A DNA stretch of 64,000 nucleotides from Scoparia ambigualis (taxonomy: Eukaryota; Arthropoda; Insecta; Lepidoptera; Crambidae): the NCBI GenBank assembly GCA_963921215.1, contig OY992503.1, positions 13,392,001 to 13,456,000 of the forward strand, read 5' to 3'. Positions 54,736 to 64,000 of the stretch are shown here, in pieces. Made by a program: the position numbers and the translations under genes. Every line of letters begins with the position of its first letter. Position 1 is the first letter of the stretch. The notes beneath the pieces are model-generated. The model saw nothing but the letters and a program-made list of their open reading frames with translations, ran no database searches and was not told the origin of the DNA.

Positions 54736-54947
54736 TAGGTCTCATCTTATCTTAGTGGGCCTGCAGAGATCTCCCTCGCGTCACGCAGTAGCACGTCGAC
54801 TTATTGGCATGTTTTGGGCACATCTTTCCCGCATGGCTATGCGCATGGGGACATTCGGACTTAACCTACCATGATGGCACAATTCGGGTTGGTGGGGCGA
54901 GGCTGAATGGCCTAAAGCATAAAAGCCTTAGCTATTTTAGATACAAA

Positions 54948-55147
54948 CTAGCGACCCGCCCCGGCTTCGCACGGGTACCTGTACCCGGACCTAAACGTAC
55001 CTAAACAAATTATTGCCTATAACCTTCCTCGATAAATTAGATATCTAACACTGCAGTATTTTTTTAAATCGGACCAGTAGTTCCTGAGATTATCGCGTTC
55101 AAGCAAACAAACAAACAAACTCTTCAGCTTTATAATATTAGTATAGA
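54948..55147 (-). mobile_element. Lep1-type non-autonomous Helitron, second copy
   Basis: Reverse copy of 49894-50094. CTAG at 54948-54951 marks its 3' end and TATAATATTAGTATAGA its 5' end near 55147. It carries the same GGACCAGTAGTTCCTGAGA motif. The GTACC/GGTAC region near the hairpin differs from copy 1. Confidence 0.85.
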
Positions 55148-55318
55148 TGTTGTCCATTCCATTCGATCATGTTACCGAAATCTTGAATTCGTATGACTTT
55201 GAAGCAGCGCCTTCTCTTGCCACACAAAATCTCGTTTTTGTAAGGTGATAAAATGTTTAATAACTTTCTAAGATCACACCAATTAGGGCTAGAGCCCAAG
55301 TTAAGTTTTTTTTTAAAC
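55148..55318. other. Short AT-rich spacer
   Basis: Nothing recognised between the Helitron and the disrupted SINE. Confidence 0.5.
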
Positions 55319-55363
55319 TTGTTTAAATGGTTAACTAGATAACGGATAAACATGGGTCGGAAG

Positions 55364-55525
55364 CAGGTCGTCCCATTCGCAACTCGTCACACATTCGGAA
55401 CTCGTCCCATTTGCAGCTTGTCCCATTCTCAGGTCGTCCCGTTCGCGGCTCGTCCCATTCGCGGCTCGTCCCGTTCGTGGCACGTCCCGTTCGCAACTCG
55501 TCCTATTCGCAGCTCGTCCCATTTA
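55364..55525. repeat. 16 bp minisatellite, about 10 units
   Basis: The consensus unit is C(A/G)(A/G)CTCGTCCC(A/G)TTCG; all but one of the units are 16 bases, several differing by one or two bases. Since 16 is not a multiple of 3, the unit is read in all frames, giving a spurious open frame across it. Confidence 0.85.
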
Positions 55526-55684
55526 TATTTTTTTACAACTCGTTGTATCGATAAAGATTACCAGGATGTTAATTTGAATGCATGCCATAGCTTAGGGGGT
55601 GAATTCAGTATATAAACATGAATAGAAAACACCCAGACCCGGAATCTATTTATAAAAACGGGTTTTTCTTAATTGACTCGACCG

Positions 55685-55945
55685 TGTCTCGTAGCGGTGA
55701 AAGAATACTACCACCTCCTCTCTTCCCTTGGCTGTCGTAAAAGGCGACTAACGGACTAAAGACTGCACATACATCCAACAGCGTAGAGCGGCGATGGGCT
55801 CACCACCTGTCACGCTGAGCACATGTGCAGTCGCTATTTGGTGAAAAGTGATGGACTATGGTAGTGGACTGTCCTCATTGCCTAGTCTCTGACTAATCCT
55901 TCGGGGACAATTAGTCGTGATCATATGTATTTATGTATGTATGAC
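55685..55945 (+). repeat. Dispersed ~260 bp repeat, copy A
   Basis: Begins TAGCGGTGAAAGAATACTAC, continues with GGCGACTAACGGACTAAAG, GCACATGTGCAGTCGCTATT and ATTGCCTAGTCTCTGACTAA, and ends in TATGTATTTATGTATG. Other copies are at 56217-56365 and, reversed, 57455-57735. It has inserted in the SINE. Confidence 0.75.
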
Positions 55946-56216
55946 TCGACCGCGTGTTGAGCCCGGGACCTCAGATGGCACGACGCCAGAACCTGCGTGC
56001 TATCCACGCGACCACGGAGGTCGTCAGTAACTGCTTTAACTTTTCGATCCTGTTTTCGATTCCCAGCCTCCCACTACATGTTTGTATTCGGTTTGCTTGG
56101 CAGTACAGCTTGTTTTAAGTCCGCATAGCCAGTTACGGTGGTAGCTTAGCTGGTGTTCTTATCTAAATTCTAAGCTTTATGGTGATGTTATTATTGACAT
56201 CACATTAGTACTCACA

Positions 56217-56365
56217 TAAACTCACCACTTGTCACGCTGAGCACATGTGCAGTCGCTATTCGGAGAAAATTGGACTATGGTAGAAGACTGCTTTTGCTGT
56301 CCTCATTGCCTAGCCTCTGACTAACCCTTCGGGAATAATAGTCATGATGTATGTATGTATGTTTT
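56217..56365 (+). repeat. Dispersed ~260 bp repeat, copy B (3' part)
   Basis: Starts within the family at CTCACCACTTGTCACGCTGA and runs through GCACATGTGCAGTCGC to the TATGTATGTATG tail. The 5' third is missing. Confidence 0.75.
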
Positions 56366-56614
56366 TCAAAGTACACTCGCGAGCAGATTGACCTACCCAA
56401 AACTGTCAAACTTCTCTAAATCGATATTAATCCTATACTTACCCAAAACATGATATTAACATTTATTGACGAAACGTGACGGTGGACGTGGGTTCGATTC
56501 CCATCTGAGGTAGACAATTTTTTTCAACGTTTCGTTATTTTCGAATTTGAGCGTTATTTATTAATAGCGCATATAATCAAAAATTACGATGTATCTTCGA
56601 GTTTGTGGTAGGTA

Positions 56615-56699
56615 CAGTCACGAGCACCAATATGTGTACACATTGACTCTTATTCTATTGTATTAAGAGTTACAATTTACATATTTTTGCTCGTGACTG
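56615..56699. mobile_element. 85 bp mariner-type MITE
   Basis: CAGTCACGAGCA at 56615 is mirrored by TGCTCGTGACTG ending at 56699. Both are flanked by TA (56613-56614 and 56700-56701), the mariner target. No coding capacity. Confidence 0.7.
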
Positions 56700-56704
56700 T
56701 ACCT

Positions 56705-57454
56705 GTAGGCTGTTGTCTGTACCCGAGGGTATCGAATGTTCCACGTTGACATGCTCAAATAATGGTCAAATGATCTATGAAATGATCTATGAACCGATCT
56801 TTCCCGTGAGAGCATGGACACTTCAATTGTTATTAAACGAATTATAACGCAATCATTTATATCGTCGTTTAAATGAGTTATGGATATGGGATTCGTTCCG
56901 TATAACATTGAATTGAAGTGATTTCTTTACTTTTATGGAGGAAATTGACAATTGATAGGTCTAGTTAAACGCCCTAATGGTAGTGTGAGTTTAATCGAGA
57001 TGAAAACTCATATAAATAGTAACGTAAACAAGGTTTGACCAACAACAATGAAATTCAACACTTGAAAGTTCTCAACGATTTATTTTAATATGCACTTTTC
57101 TTTTTATTCACGATTAGTGACTTAAGTGATCAGTGAATATAATAATTATATATAAACAAATCATTTATTTGTGATGCAAATAAATGATTTGCTTACTGAA
57201 TGTGATACTAAATGTGAAGGCTTGTAATTAGCAATATAGAAATTAAGTTGTTAATTTACAAGCATATTTGTCTGTTAGCTTTTCTAAAATAAATAAATAC
57301 TTAAATAAATAAATTATTATTATTTATGGATGACTTGATTCCAATGAGGGAGGCTTATGCCCATTAAATGGGACAGTATACAGGATGACCTTTTTTAATT
57401 TATTTTAAATAGCTGATTTATTTTTTAAGGTAAGTGCGCATAAAGCTCAATGCC
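56705..57454. other. Non-coding stretch
   Basis: AT-rich, no supportable gene. Small inverted ATTTATTTGTGATGCAAATA-type stretches occur near 57160-57195. Confidence 0.45.
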
Positions 57455-57735
57455 ACATAAAATCACGACTATTAACCCCCAAGGGTTAGTCAGAGACTAG
57501 GCAACGAAGACCGCAAAAGCAGTCCTCTACCATAGTCCACTTTTCACCAAATAGCGACTGCACATGTGCTCAGCGCTACAGGTGGAGGGCCCATCGCCGC
57601 TCTATGCTCTTGGATGAATGTGCGGTCTTTAGTCCGTTAGCACCGTTAGTCGCCTTTTACGACACCCAAAGGGAAGAGAGGGAGTGGTAGTACCTACTCT
57701 TTCACCAGTTCAGAAAGGTCGCGATTCCCGGGAGC
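57455..57735 (-). repeat. Dispersed ~260 bp repeat, copy C
   Basis: Reverse copy of 55685-55945: AAAATCACGACTATTAACCC, GTCAGAGACTAGGCAACG, GCGACTGCACATGTGC, TAGTCGCCTTTTACGACACC and TACCTACTCTTTCACC. The full length is kept, which makes it the best copy for defining the ends. Confidence 0.75.
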
Positions 57736-58758
57736 GCCGCAAGTTGAGGTCCAAAAGTAGACAAAGAGGGTCACTCGGTTATTTAAATTTAAACTATTTT
57801 TTAATTAAAAAAATTTATACTATTTACGACTAGTTACATCACAAAATTAGTATCACACAACTAATTACACATTTAATAAGTTTTTAAATGAACAATTATA
57901 CACAATATCGGAAATGCAAATATTCTTTACGCAAATGTGATTAACACAATATCACTAACCGGGATTTGTATTGCTAATAAACTACCTCACTTGAAATTAC
58001 AGCTTGAATTTGTGTGTAGACTTTTTGTATTTTACGCACATAATAGCATTTAAATTATATAATTTTAATTTTATACATAATGTACGAATAGGTAATTAAA
58101 ATAAAATTATGGTCATAAATAGTTTAAATTTTATTAATTTAGTGTTAAAGTTACAAAAATAATTCCTTAAGAGAAAAAGTCTACTGACTGGAGGTTCCTT
58201 TGCAGCTTGATTGTGGCTGAAGTAAGGACGTTAGAAGAATGTTTTTTGTGTTGCTGAGAACAATTAATTACAGATCTAAAAGTTAATACCAATTTATAGT
58301 TCATCAGACGTAACTTTGGTACTTAAATATTCCGCTGGCTGGAGGTCGGTTAGAAAAGTTTATATTTCCGTTTTTTAACAAATTCTGTCAAATTCTGTTT
58401 TCAGCATAATTCAATAGAGCATATCCAGATCTAATTCTCTGTCTCCCAGACATGGGACACCTCTGGGTGTAGACACATACCTGAAAACCGAAGAAACATC
58501 AGCTGCTCCATACATTAGATCGAAAAGCATTTACAGTTTGAATTAGTTGAATTTGAACCTACAGATCATAGAATTATAACTAAAGCATAGAAGGAGTGCT
58601 ATGACATTTGACTCTTTGCATTACGTGACATGCACACTGCACAGTGGGTGGGTCAAAAATCTTTTTTTCAAAATTATGATTTCTGATAGCGATTATTAGT
58701 TGTCATTCGATGCTAGTATGTCGTCTATAAAATATTTTTACAATCGGTGTAGTATAAC
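57736..58758. other. AT-rich non-coding stretch
   Basis: No gene can be supported. Long AT-rich runs with many stops. Confidence 0.5.
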
Positions 58759-60725
58759 TGCCTCCGGATCGGGTTTTAAATTTCGATATTTTTGATAAGA
58801 AACCTGATGTTTCAAAAAGTCACATTAATAATTATACACGACTCACAGTCTTAAAATTACGTTTGTTTGTATTAAAATGATGTCTTCTGTTACAAACGAT
58901 ACGGAAACGTAAACATTTGAGGGTAATTACTTATAAAAGTTTTGTTTACATTTGAGTAAAGCGAGAGCCGCAAAGTGTTTTGTTTAGTGATTCAGTTTAG
59001 CTGTATTTTGCTACGACAGAGGTGTGTTTCTGTGACTTTTAAAATGAATCGTGCTCGGAAAGGTTTTAAATGTCCTATATTTGGTGACACAAGTGACTTA
59101 AAAGATAATATGCTTTCGACTTACGAAGAAGTAATGAAGTGCTACGAGTGGACGAGATTTGAAATTAAAATCACCAAAAATACTAAAAAGGAGCCAAATT
59201 TTCAAGAAGTTACTGATACTGTCATTGACAAAATAGAAAACATATGGAAGAAAGCATCGCTGCCAATTTTATCACATGTACTAATGGCAATATCAAATTG
59301 ATGGCTATCGAATGGGATGGTACCATCCCCTCTCCTTTTTTCACTAAGTTTATTTGTACTGGCACCTCGAGACCAACCGTTAGGTTATTGCAAGAAGTGC
59401 CAGACGTCCCTGCGCCAGTAGAACACTCGCGCAGGAGACCACCAACGTTAGGTCTTGACGCCAAATTAGTGCCCGCCGCAGCGCGCTCTTCATTCGGTAC
59501 TCATAAGACTAGTGTCTCAGGAGAGTATCCCCGTGAACACGTGTAGTTCACTGCCTATTGTCCAGATAGGTAACCGGAGCTGTCAAGCTCGCTCACTTCT
59601 CGTTGCACGAAGGGCACAACTCGCAGTTGCCACTGCTGCACTGTACCAATGTAAATGTTGGGAAATTCGGTGGTATATTATTCGATTAATAGAGAATAGA
59701 TTAAAACAAATCTTTGCAGTGGTTAATTTGCTTGCTGCAAGAATGAACTGCCGTTTCGACATTTATTTTCTTATGTTGATGGTTCGACTTCCGGTCCAAG
59801 AACTTTGGCAGGTGAAATTGGAAAAGCTTTAGAAAAATGTGAAGAAAAACCTGTTGCCAGTTTTCGAAATATTCCACGTCAAGTGCCACCGATAGATACG
59901 AAATATCTCAGTATAGACCAATTGTATTTGCAAAGAATAGTATCAGCTGTTATAGCTGGATAATGTCCTGACGATTTAGTTCACAAATCCCCTGGAAAAA
60001 TGTCTCATGCACGATGGTGTCGAGGTCTCGATACTTAACGACAGAGTTGAAATCTGTTATTGATCAAGTAACACAACGCAATAGTTATTTCGCTCATCCT
60101 GAAAATCTACTGCTGCCAATGTTATCAGACCCTGAAAAACAAATAAGAGAATTGGCATTGCGTCGTATTTTAAAAGCACGCAATGAAGCATTCCAAAATT
60201 TGAGGCTGTTTGAAGTTCCAGAAGTAAACATGGATGTAAAAGTTTATTACGACCTGATAAACTGGCAAAATCAAGTTATTACAGAACCAGCTATCTTGAA
60301 GCAAATCCCTACTGAAGAACTAGAATCTCTTATTGCTCAAAAAGAGAATAACAAATTAATTTTTTTGCGTTTACCTTGCCACACTCAAGCTGTGGAGAGG
60401 TCAGTAAAGACTGTAACTAAAGCTTCAGGAAGTCTGTGTTCAAATCAGCTCGTGAGGGCTTCATCAAAGCCAAGATACAATCTCGTAAACTTATTCCAAA
60501 ATTAGATAGCAAAAAAGATTTTTGTGTAGATTAAATAATACTTCTTATCATTAAAAAACTTAATTACTTGTACTTATATTTCATTAATTAATTAAAAATA
60601 CTATTTTAACAATAAGTTTTATTATTTATATCTATCCTACAAATATAAAAATATCGAATTAAAAAAAATAATTAAAAATCACGTTGTTTTCAATTTTTTA
60701 AAATTTCAAGGTCAATCCGGAGGCA
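58759..60725 (+). mobile_element. DNA transposon-like element with short inverted termini
   Basis: TGCCTCCGGAT at 58759 is mirrored by ATCCGGAGGCA ending at 60725, and AT-rich subterminal stretches with TCGATATTTTT occur at both ends. The flanks (TATAAC and AAAGAT) do not form an obvious target duplication. The 1967 bp enclose one decayed gene of a family common in arthropod genomes. Confidence 0.55.
59044..60505 (+). pseudogene. Decayed protein of an unnamed arthropod transposon-associated family
   Basis: ATG at 59044. Blocks in order but in several frames: GFKCPIFGDTSDL with STYEEVMKCYEWTRFE (59080-59160), IDKIENIWKKASLPILSH (to ~59275), FVDGS-like and GRTLAGEIGKAL (~59780-59830), YLSIDQLYLQRIVSA with PGKMSHARW (~59905-60020), and QRNSYFAHPENLLLPMLSD, IRELALRRILKAR and LPCHTQAVERSVK (60070-60410). 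I recognise these blocks as recurring together in arthropod predicted proteins between inverted repeats, probably a transposase, but I cannot name the superfamily or point to a proven catalytic triad. At least four frame breaks and an in-frame stop. Confidence 0.55.
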
Positions 60726-61754
60726 AAAGATGTTACCCGATTATCACCATTTTTTCAGTATTTGCTCTTACAACCCTAAGATACGTTTTTATTGCTATTA
60801 CATGCCAAAAGAAAAACATTTTTTTTCTCCATACAGAAGTGACCCACAAAAATATAACCTAAGTAAGTTATGTACCTCAAGTCCATTGAGGTACATAAAG
60901 TAAAATATTACCCTTCGAATTATATTTCGTAAATCGCTTTTGAATTTGGTTGGTGAACAGGTTTCCAATTTTTTTTTCACTTTACATTTTACGTTTTTAG
61001 CAACTTATTTTGTCCCTTTCCTTTCAAAGTTTATGGTCCATTTGAAAAAATGGGACAACTATAATTAAAATTACGAAAATTCACAATACCAATCCGATCC
61101 AATAGCGATCGGTTTCGAGAGTAAGGGGGCAGTTCTGTGCTACAGATGTTTCGCTTTTGTTTTAGGATGATTGCTTGTCACTTCCATAATTTTTATTTCT
61201 TCAAAAAAAATGTTGTTGCACGATGTCAGTTCAAAAAAACTCAAAAAAATTGGTAATTATAAAAATATGTTTTATTATGTACAAAAAGGAACATTTTCAT
61301 ATTGAGCATACCATTATTCAATAAAAATAATACGGTATCACCATAGGATTATGCACATAGTGTTACAACGAATATTTGTAAACGCCGAAAATGTATCCGT
61401 GCTTAAAAAGTTGAAGCAAAAAACCACATAAAAATATTTTAAATAATTTTAAAAACCTATCACCATGTGTTTCAGAGAGGCTATTTTAAAAGCAGGAAAA
61501 TGCATACAAAAACGTGTTCGCTTGTCCCTTAAAATCGGCACACTATGTTTTTCGTGAATCTTTATACCTACTTATGTATTTATGAATGTATGTATTTAAA
61601 AAAAAAAATGCGTTTTTTCATTATTAAACAGCTCTTATGGGCTAGGTATTCGTGTTCCTCGAATAGTATATAGGTATTTCTTATAGTAAACGTAATTCGT
61701 TTCACTAAAAAGCTTAGCTTAGGGCCTTTTAGGGACGCTATCTTCCTCCCGCGA
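60726..61754. other. AT-rich non-coding stretch
   Basis: No gene or repeat can be supported between the transposon and the esterase stop codon. It may be the 3' flank and UTR of the esterase. Confidence 0.5.
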
Positions 61755-63467
61755 CTACAGTTCATTGTGCACGATGAAAGCCGGTTGCGGCTTCTGAGGC
61801 AGCCGGTAGTGCCGCGCGTAGACCGCGTCCCACATGCGGAAGCGCTTCTGCAGCAGCGGGCCGCGCAGCTGCAGCGCCCGGCCCAGCGACATGTGCGGGG
61901 CGGCGTTAGCACCGGCCGGCGGCCACGACGGCAGCTCGGACCCCGCCGGGACAGGGGAGCTGGAAATACGTAACAACACAATTTATTACTGCTAGAGGCG
62001 GCGCCTCAAGACAAATGACGAACGCTCACCCCCTGTCTATTCGTAATTTGTCGTACACAGCAGTGTACGAGGTTGATATCTATGTAGAGCGTGTAAAATA
62101 ATAAGAGAACTAATCCGTATCAGAAGCAATAGCTTGTAGCCATATGTTGACCTAAGTATAAAGAAAATAGCGTCTTACCCAGTTTTTATGAAGTTTCCCC
62201 ACAATTTTCGCATAGTCGATTTATGTTCTTTCAACCCATCAGGAAGGCTACTCTCAGTGATATTAGTCATTGGTATCCCATCAAATACCGCAGCAGTTTG
62301 TGCGCAATGGTTTGCTCCGCGTATCTTAGTATGCGGCACTTCTGATGAGAAGTCATCTACATAACTATACTCATACAAAAACACTTTATCATGACCAGCT
62401 TTCACATGGAACTCAACTGCTTTTAACATAGAAAAGGTAAAAACGATATCAGTAAAATAGTCGACATATGACAAAATGTTATCATTGCTTACTGCGTTGT
62501 CTTCGAAATAGAATTGTTTGATTTCAGTAGCCACTTTCTCCTTTTCTTCGTCATTTTTAAACTGCAGATCATGAGGTAAAAAGTCGGAAAATTTCTCATT
62601 CATATCAGTCTTCCAAGTGTCGAACATATCGGTTCGTTGTATACCCTCCATTTCGGAAAAACCGTATAAAAGAGGTAATTTCTCGTAGTTACCACTCTTC
62701 AGAATATTATACGGACTGTCAGTGAGGAATACGTCTTCTTGCCCAATATCGCGCTCTACACAAGGCGAAAATAGCATTGTAGAATCTTTGAACTCGAAGA
62801 AGAGGTCACTTGTGATCGTTTCAAATGTAGCTGTCTTATAAAATTCTTCTAATGCATAGACGTCATTTAAGTCTGCCACTTCGTACCTTTTAGCAAACAG
62901 TTTGGCATTCTCTAGTGGATTGCTTTGAACAGCAAACACTGCAATATTGGCACCGCTCTCCGCTATAACCTTATTAAATAGTCCCTTTGTTAATGGTGAA
63001 AGCATCAAAAGATCAACTGATGCTGAGCCAGCACTGTATCCAGATATAGTGACGTCATCAGGGTTGCCTCCGAAGTTAGCGATGTTCTTTCTCACCCACC
63101 GTAGCAACGCCACCTGATCTTTCATCCCAGCGTTACCAGGCGCAGCATCAGTGCCGAGACATAAGAACCCGTGTATTCCAAGGCGATAGTTGAACGTTAC
63201 CACTATAACGTTATTAGTTTGAGCGAGTTGTGTCGGCATTAATAAGTTTCCAAATCCCATCTGGAAAGCTCCTCCATGTACTACAACTACTACGGGAATG
63301 TTTTTTTCTGTGGTATTTGGTACATATACGTTTGCAACTAAACAATTTTGTTGGATATGTTTGTCTGTATATAGGTGTTCCAGCAACGGTAACACCTTTT
63401 GAGGACATAATATGCTGTCGTCATCCGCTTCAAAGGGAGTGATCCAAGATGGTCCTGGCAAAGGGGC
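61755..63467 (-). CDS. Carboxylesterase (type B family), last two exons; 5' exons beyond the window
   Basis: Exon 62180-63467 starts after a TTTATTTACAG acceptor and ends at a GTAAGA donor. Exon 61755-61959 follows an ATTTCCAG acceptor and ends in TAG; two bases are carried across and the frame fits. Oxyanion hole HGGAF; nucleophile GYSAGSASV; acidic residue region YGFSEMEG; catalytic His in RGANHCAQTA; DQVALLRWVRKNIANFGGNP is the family hallmark. The last exon gives the usual C-terminus with WDAVYARHYRLP. The family hydrolyses carboxylic esters, such as juvenile hormone, odorants or plant and insecticide esters. The substrate here cannot be told. No break is seen. The signal peptide and ~100 N-terminal residues lie to the right. 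The last exon is strikingly GC-rich. Confidence 0.92.
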
Positions 63468-64000
63468 CTGTAAATAAAAAAAAATGAAGTCTAGACTGGT
63501 CTTAACTAGCTTTGCTTAGTCAATTATATTTTGAACTTTTTGGTAATATTTTTAAATTTGTAAAGTTTTCTTGCTTTGCATCTTAGTTCTCGAGTATTAA
63601 TGATAAATTAATTGAATTATGCATTCATATAAAGTGTAATCTAATGTGACGATCTAATGTTGATATTATCGATACCCTTTTGTATTAAAAAATTGTGTTT
63701 ATCGACTATAACGTCGAAATCATGATACACTTTAAAAAAAAATTACTTATCAAGGTACATAGTTACAAGCATATCAGCCGGATTGTTATCTAATTATCTC
63801 TGTTAATGTATATTTATCTATGTACATGATATGTAATACCTTGAAGCTAAAATTTAATGTTGTTGGTGCAAGCAAGGTGCAAACTTTATGCAGTATTGTC
63901 GTGACAAGGGATACTGAAACTTATATTGTTGTCTAAAGTTAACGCGACCGTTATACATTGAACTAAAATACTTCGACCAAGGAATTACTCGCGTTAAAAG
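63468..64000. other. Esterase intron, no feature
   Basis: Presumed intron upstream of the main esterase exon. AT-rich, with nothing else seen. Confidence 0.55.

Larger units (their letters stand above)
55319..56030 (-). repeat. Third copy of the first SINE, split by two insertions
   Basis: Three pieces in order match the SINE at 54257-54509: 55319-55352 (TTAACTAGATAACGGATAAA), 55614-55682 (AGAAAACACCCAGACCC, ACCC.TTTTT) and 55942-56028 (GACTCGACCGCGTGTTGAGC, CCGGGACCTCAGATGG, CCACGGAGGTCGTC). The gaps are filled by a minisatellite plus AT-rich DNA and by a repeat of another family. Confidence 0.7.

Noticed and set aside
55364..55525. Possible CRISPR array
   Set aside because: Units are contiguous 16-mers without spacers in animal DNA; a minisatellite.
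55352..55615. 87-codon ORF across the minisatellite
   Set aside because: Arises from the tandem units being free of stops; no homology.
56480..56515. Box B-like GTGGGTTCGATTCCC sequence
   Set aside because: No box A at the right distance and no cloverleaf; at most a SINE scrap.

Overview
This is insect nuclear DNA, most likely from a moth or butterfly (Lepidoptera). It is AT-rich and intron-containing. It holds a carboxylesterase of the kind expanded in Lepidoptera, two copies of a ~200 bp Helitron of the Lep1 type, and dispersed repeats whose tails resemble common lepidopteran SINE/LINE tails. By length it is almost entirely transposable elements. Only two stretches look like ordinary host genes, both on the minus strand: the last three exons of an unrecognised basic/acidic protein (9446-16480) and the 3' half of an esterase (61755-63467).

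Layout. 1 to ~9.1 kb: the right part of a decayed Polinton/Maverick (adintovirus-like) element. A plus-strand capsid block holds an adenovirus-type protease, a penton-like protein, a major-capsid-like protein and a conserved accessory protein. It faces a minus-strand protein-primed DNA polymerase B. Every large gene except two carries stops or frameshifts. 9.4-16.5 kb: the 3' exons of a host gene. One intron, about 58 bp before insertion, now contains a ~6 kb hAT-like element that itself contains a truncated R1-type LINE, a 1.2 kb long-inverted-repeat element and a 185 bp Harbinger-type MITE. 16.7-19 kb: SINEs. 19.08-22.03 kb: an almost pristine Penelope-like element with an 824-codon ORF, 262 bp pseudo-LTRs differing at one base and a 13 bp target duplication. 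It split a foldback repeat. 22.4-24.9 kb: a decayed Ty3/gypsy pol. 27.2-28.3 kb: a long-inverted-repeat element with a 7 bp duplication.

29.7-38.7 kb: LINEs on the minus strand. An R1-like EN-RT-RNase H LINE with 37 Ts at its 3' end is inserted inside the reading frame of a Jockey/CR1-type LINE, next to a rearranged second Jockey/CR1-type LINE. 38.8-46.3 kb: two related LINEs with a C-terminal restriction-like endonuclease, head to head. 47.4-47.8 kb: a Bel/Pao integrase scrap. 49.35-52.53 kb: a complete PIF/Harbinger transposon with TTA target duplication, a MADF-protein gene on plus and a transposase gene on minus (one frameshift in an A7 run), with a Helitron in an intron. 54-57.7 kb: nested SINEs, a palindromic Penelope fragment, a second Helitron, a 16 bp minisatellite and three copies of a ~260 bp repeat. 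58.76-60.73 kb: a degenerate DNA transposon-like element with short inverted termini, encoding a protein family I recognise from arthropod genomes but cannot name. 61.75-63.47 kb: the esterase.

The genes do not form one pathway. The window records successive insertions, several of which can be ordered by nesting: Jockey/CR1 LINE before R1-like LINE, foldback before Penelope, host intron before hAT-like element, and Harbinger before Helitron.
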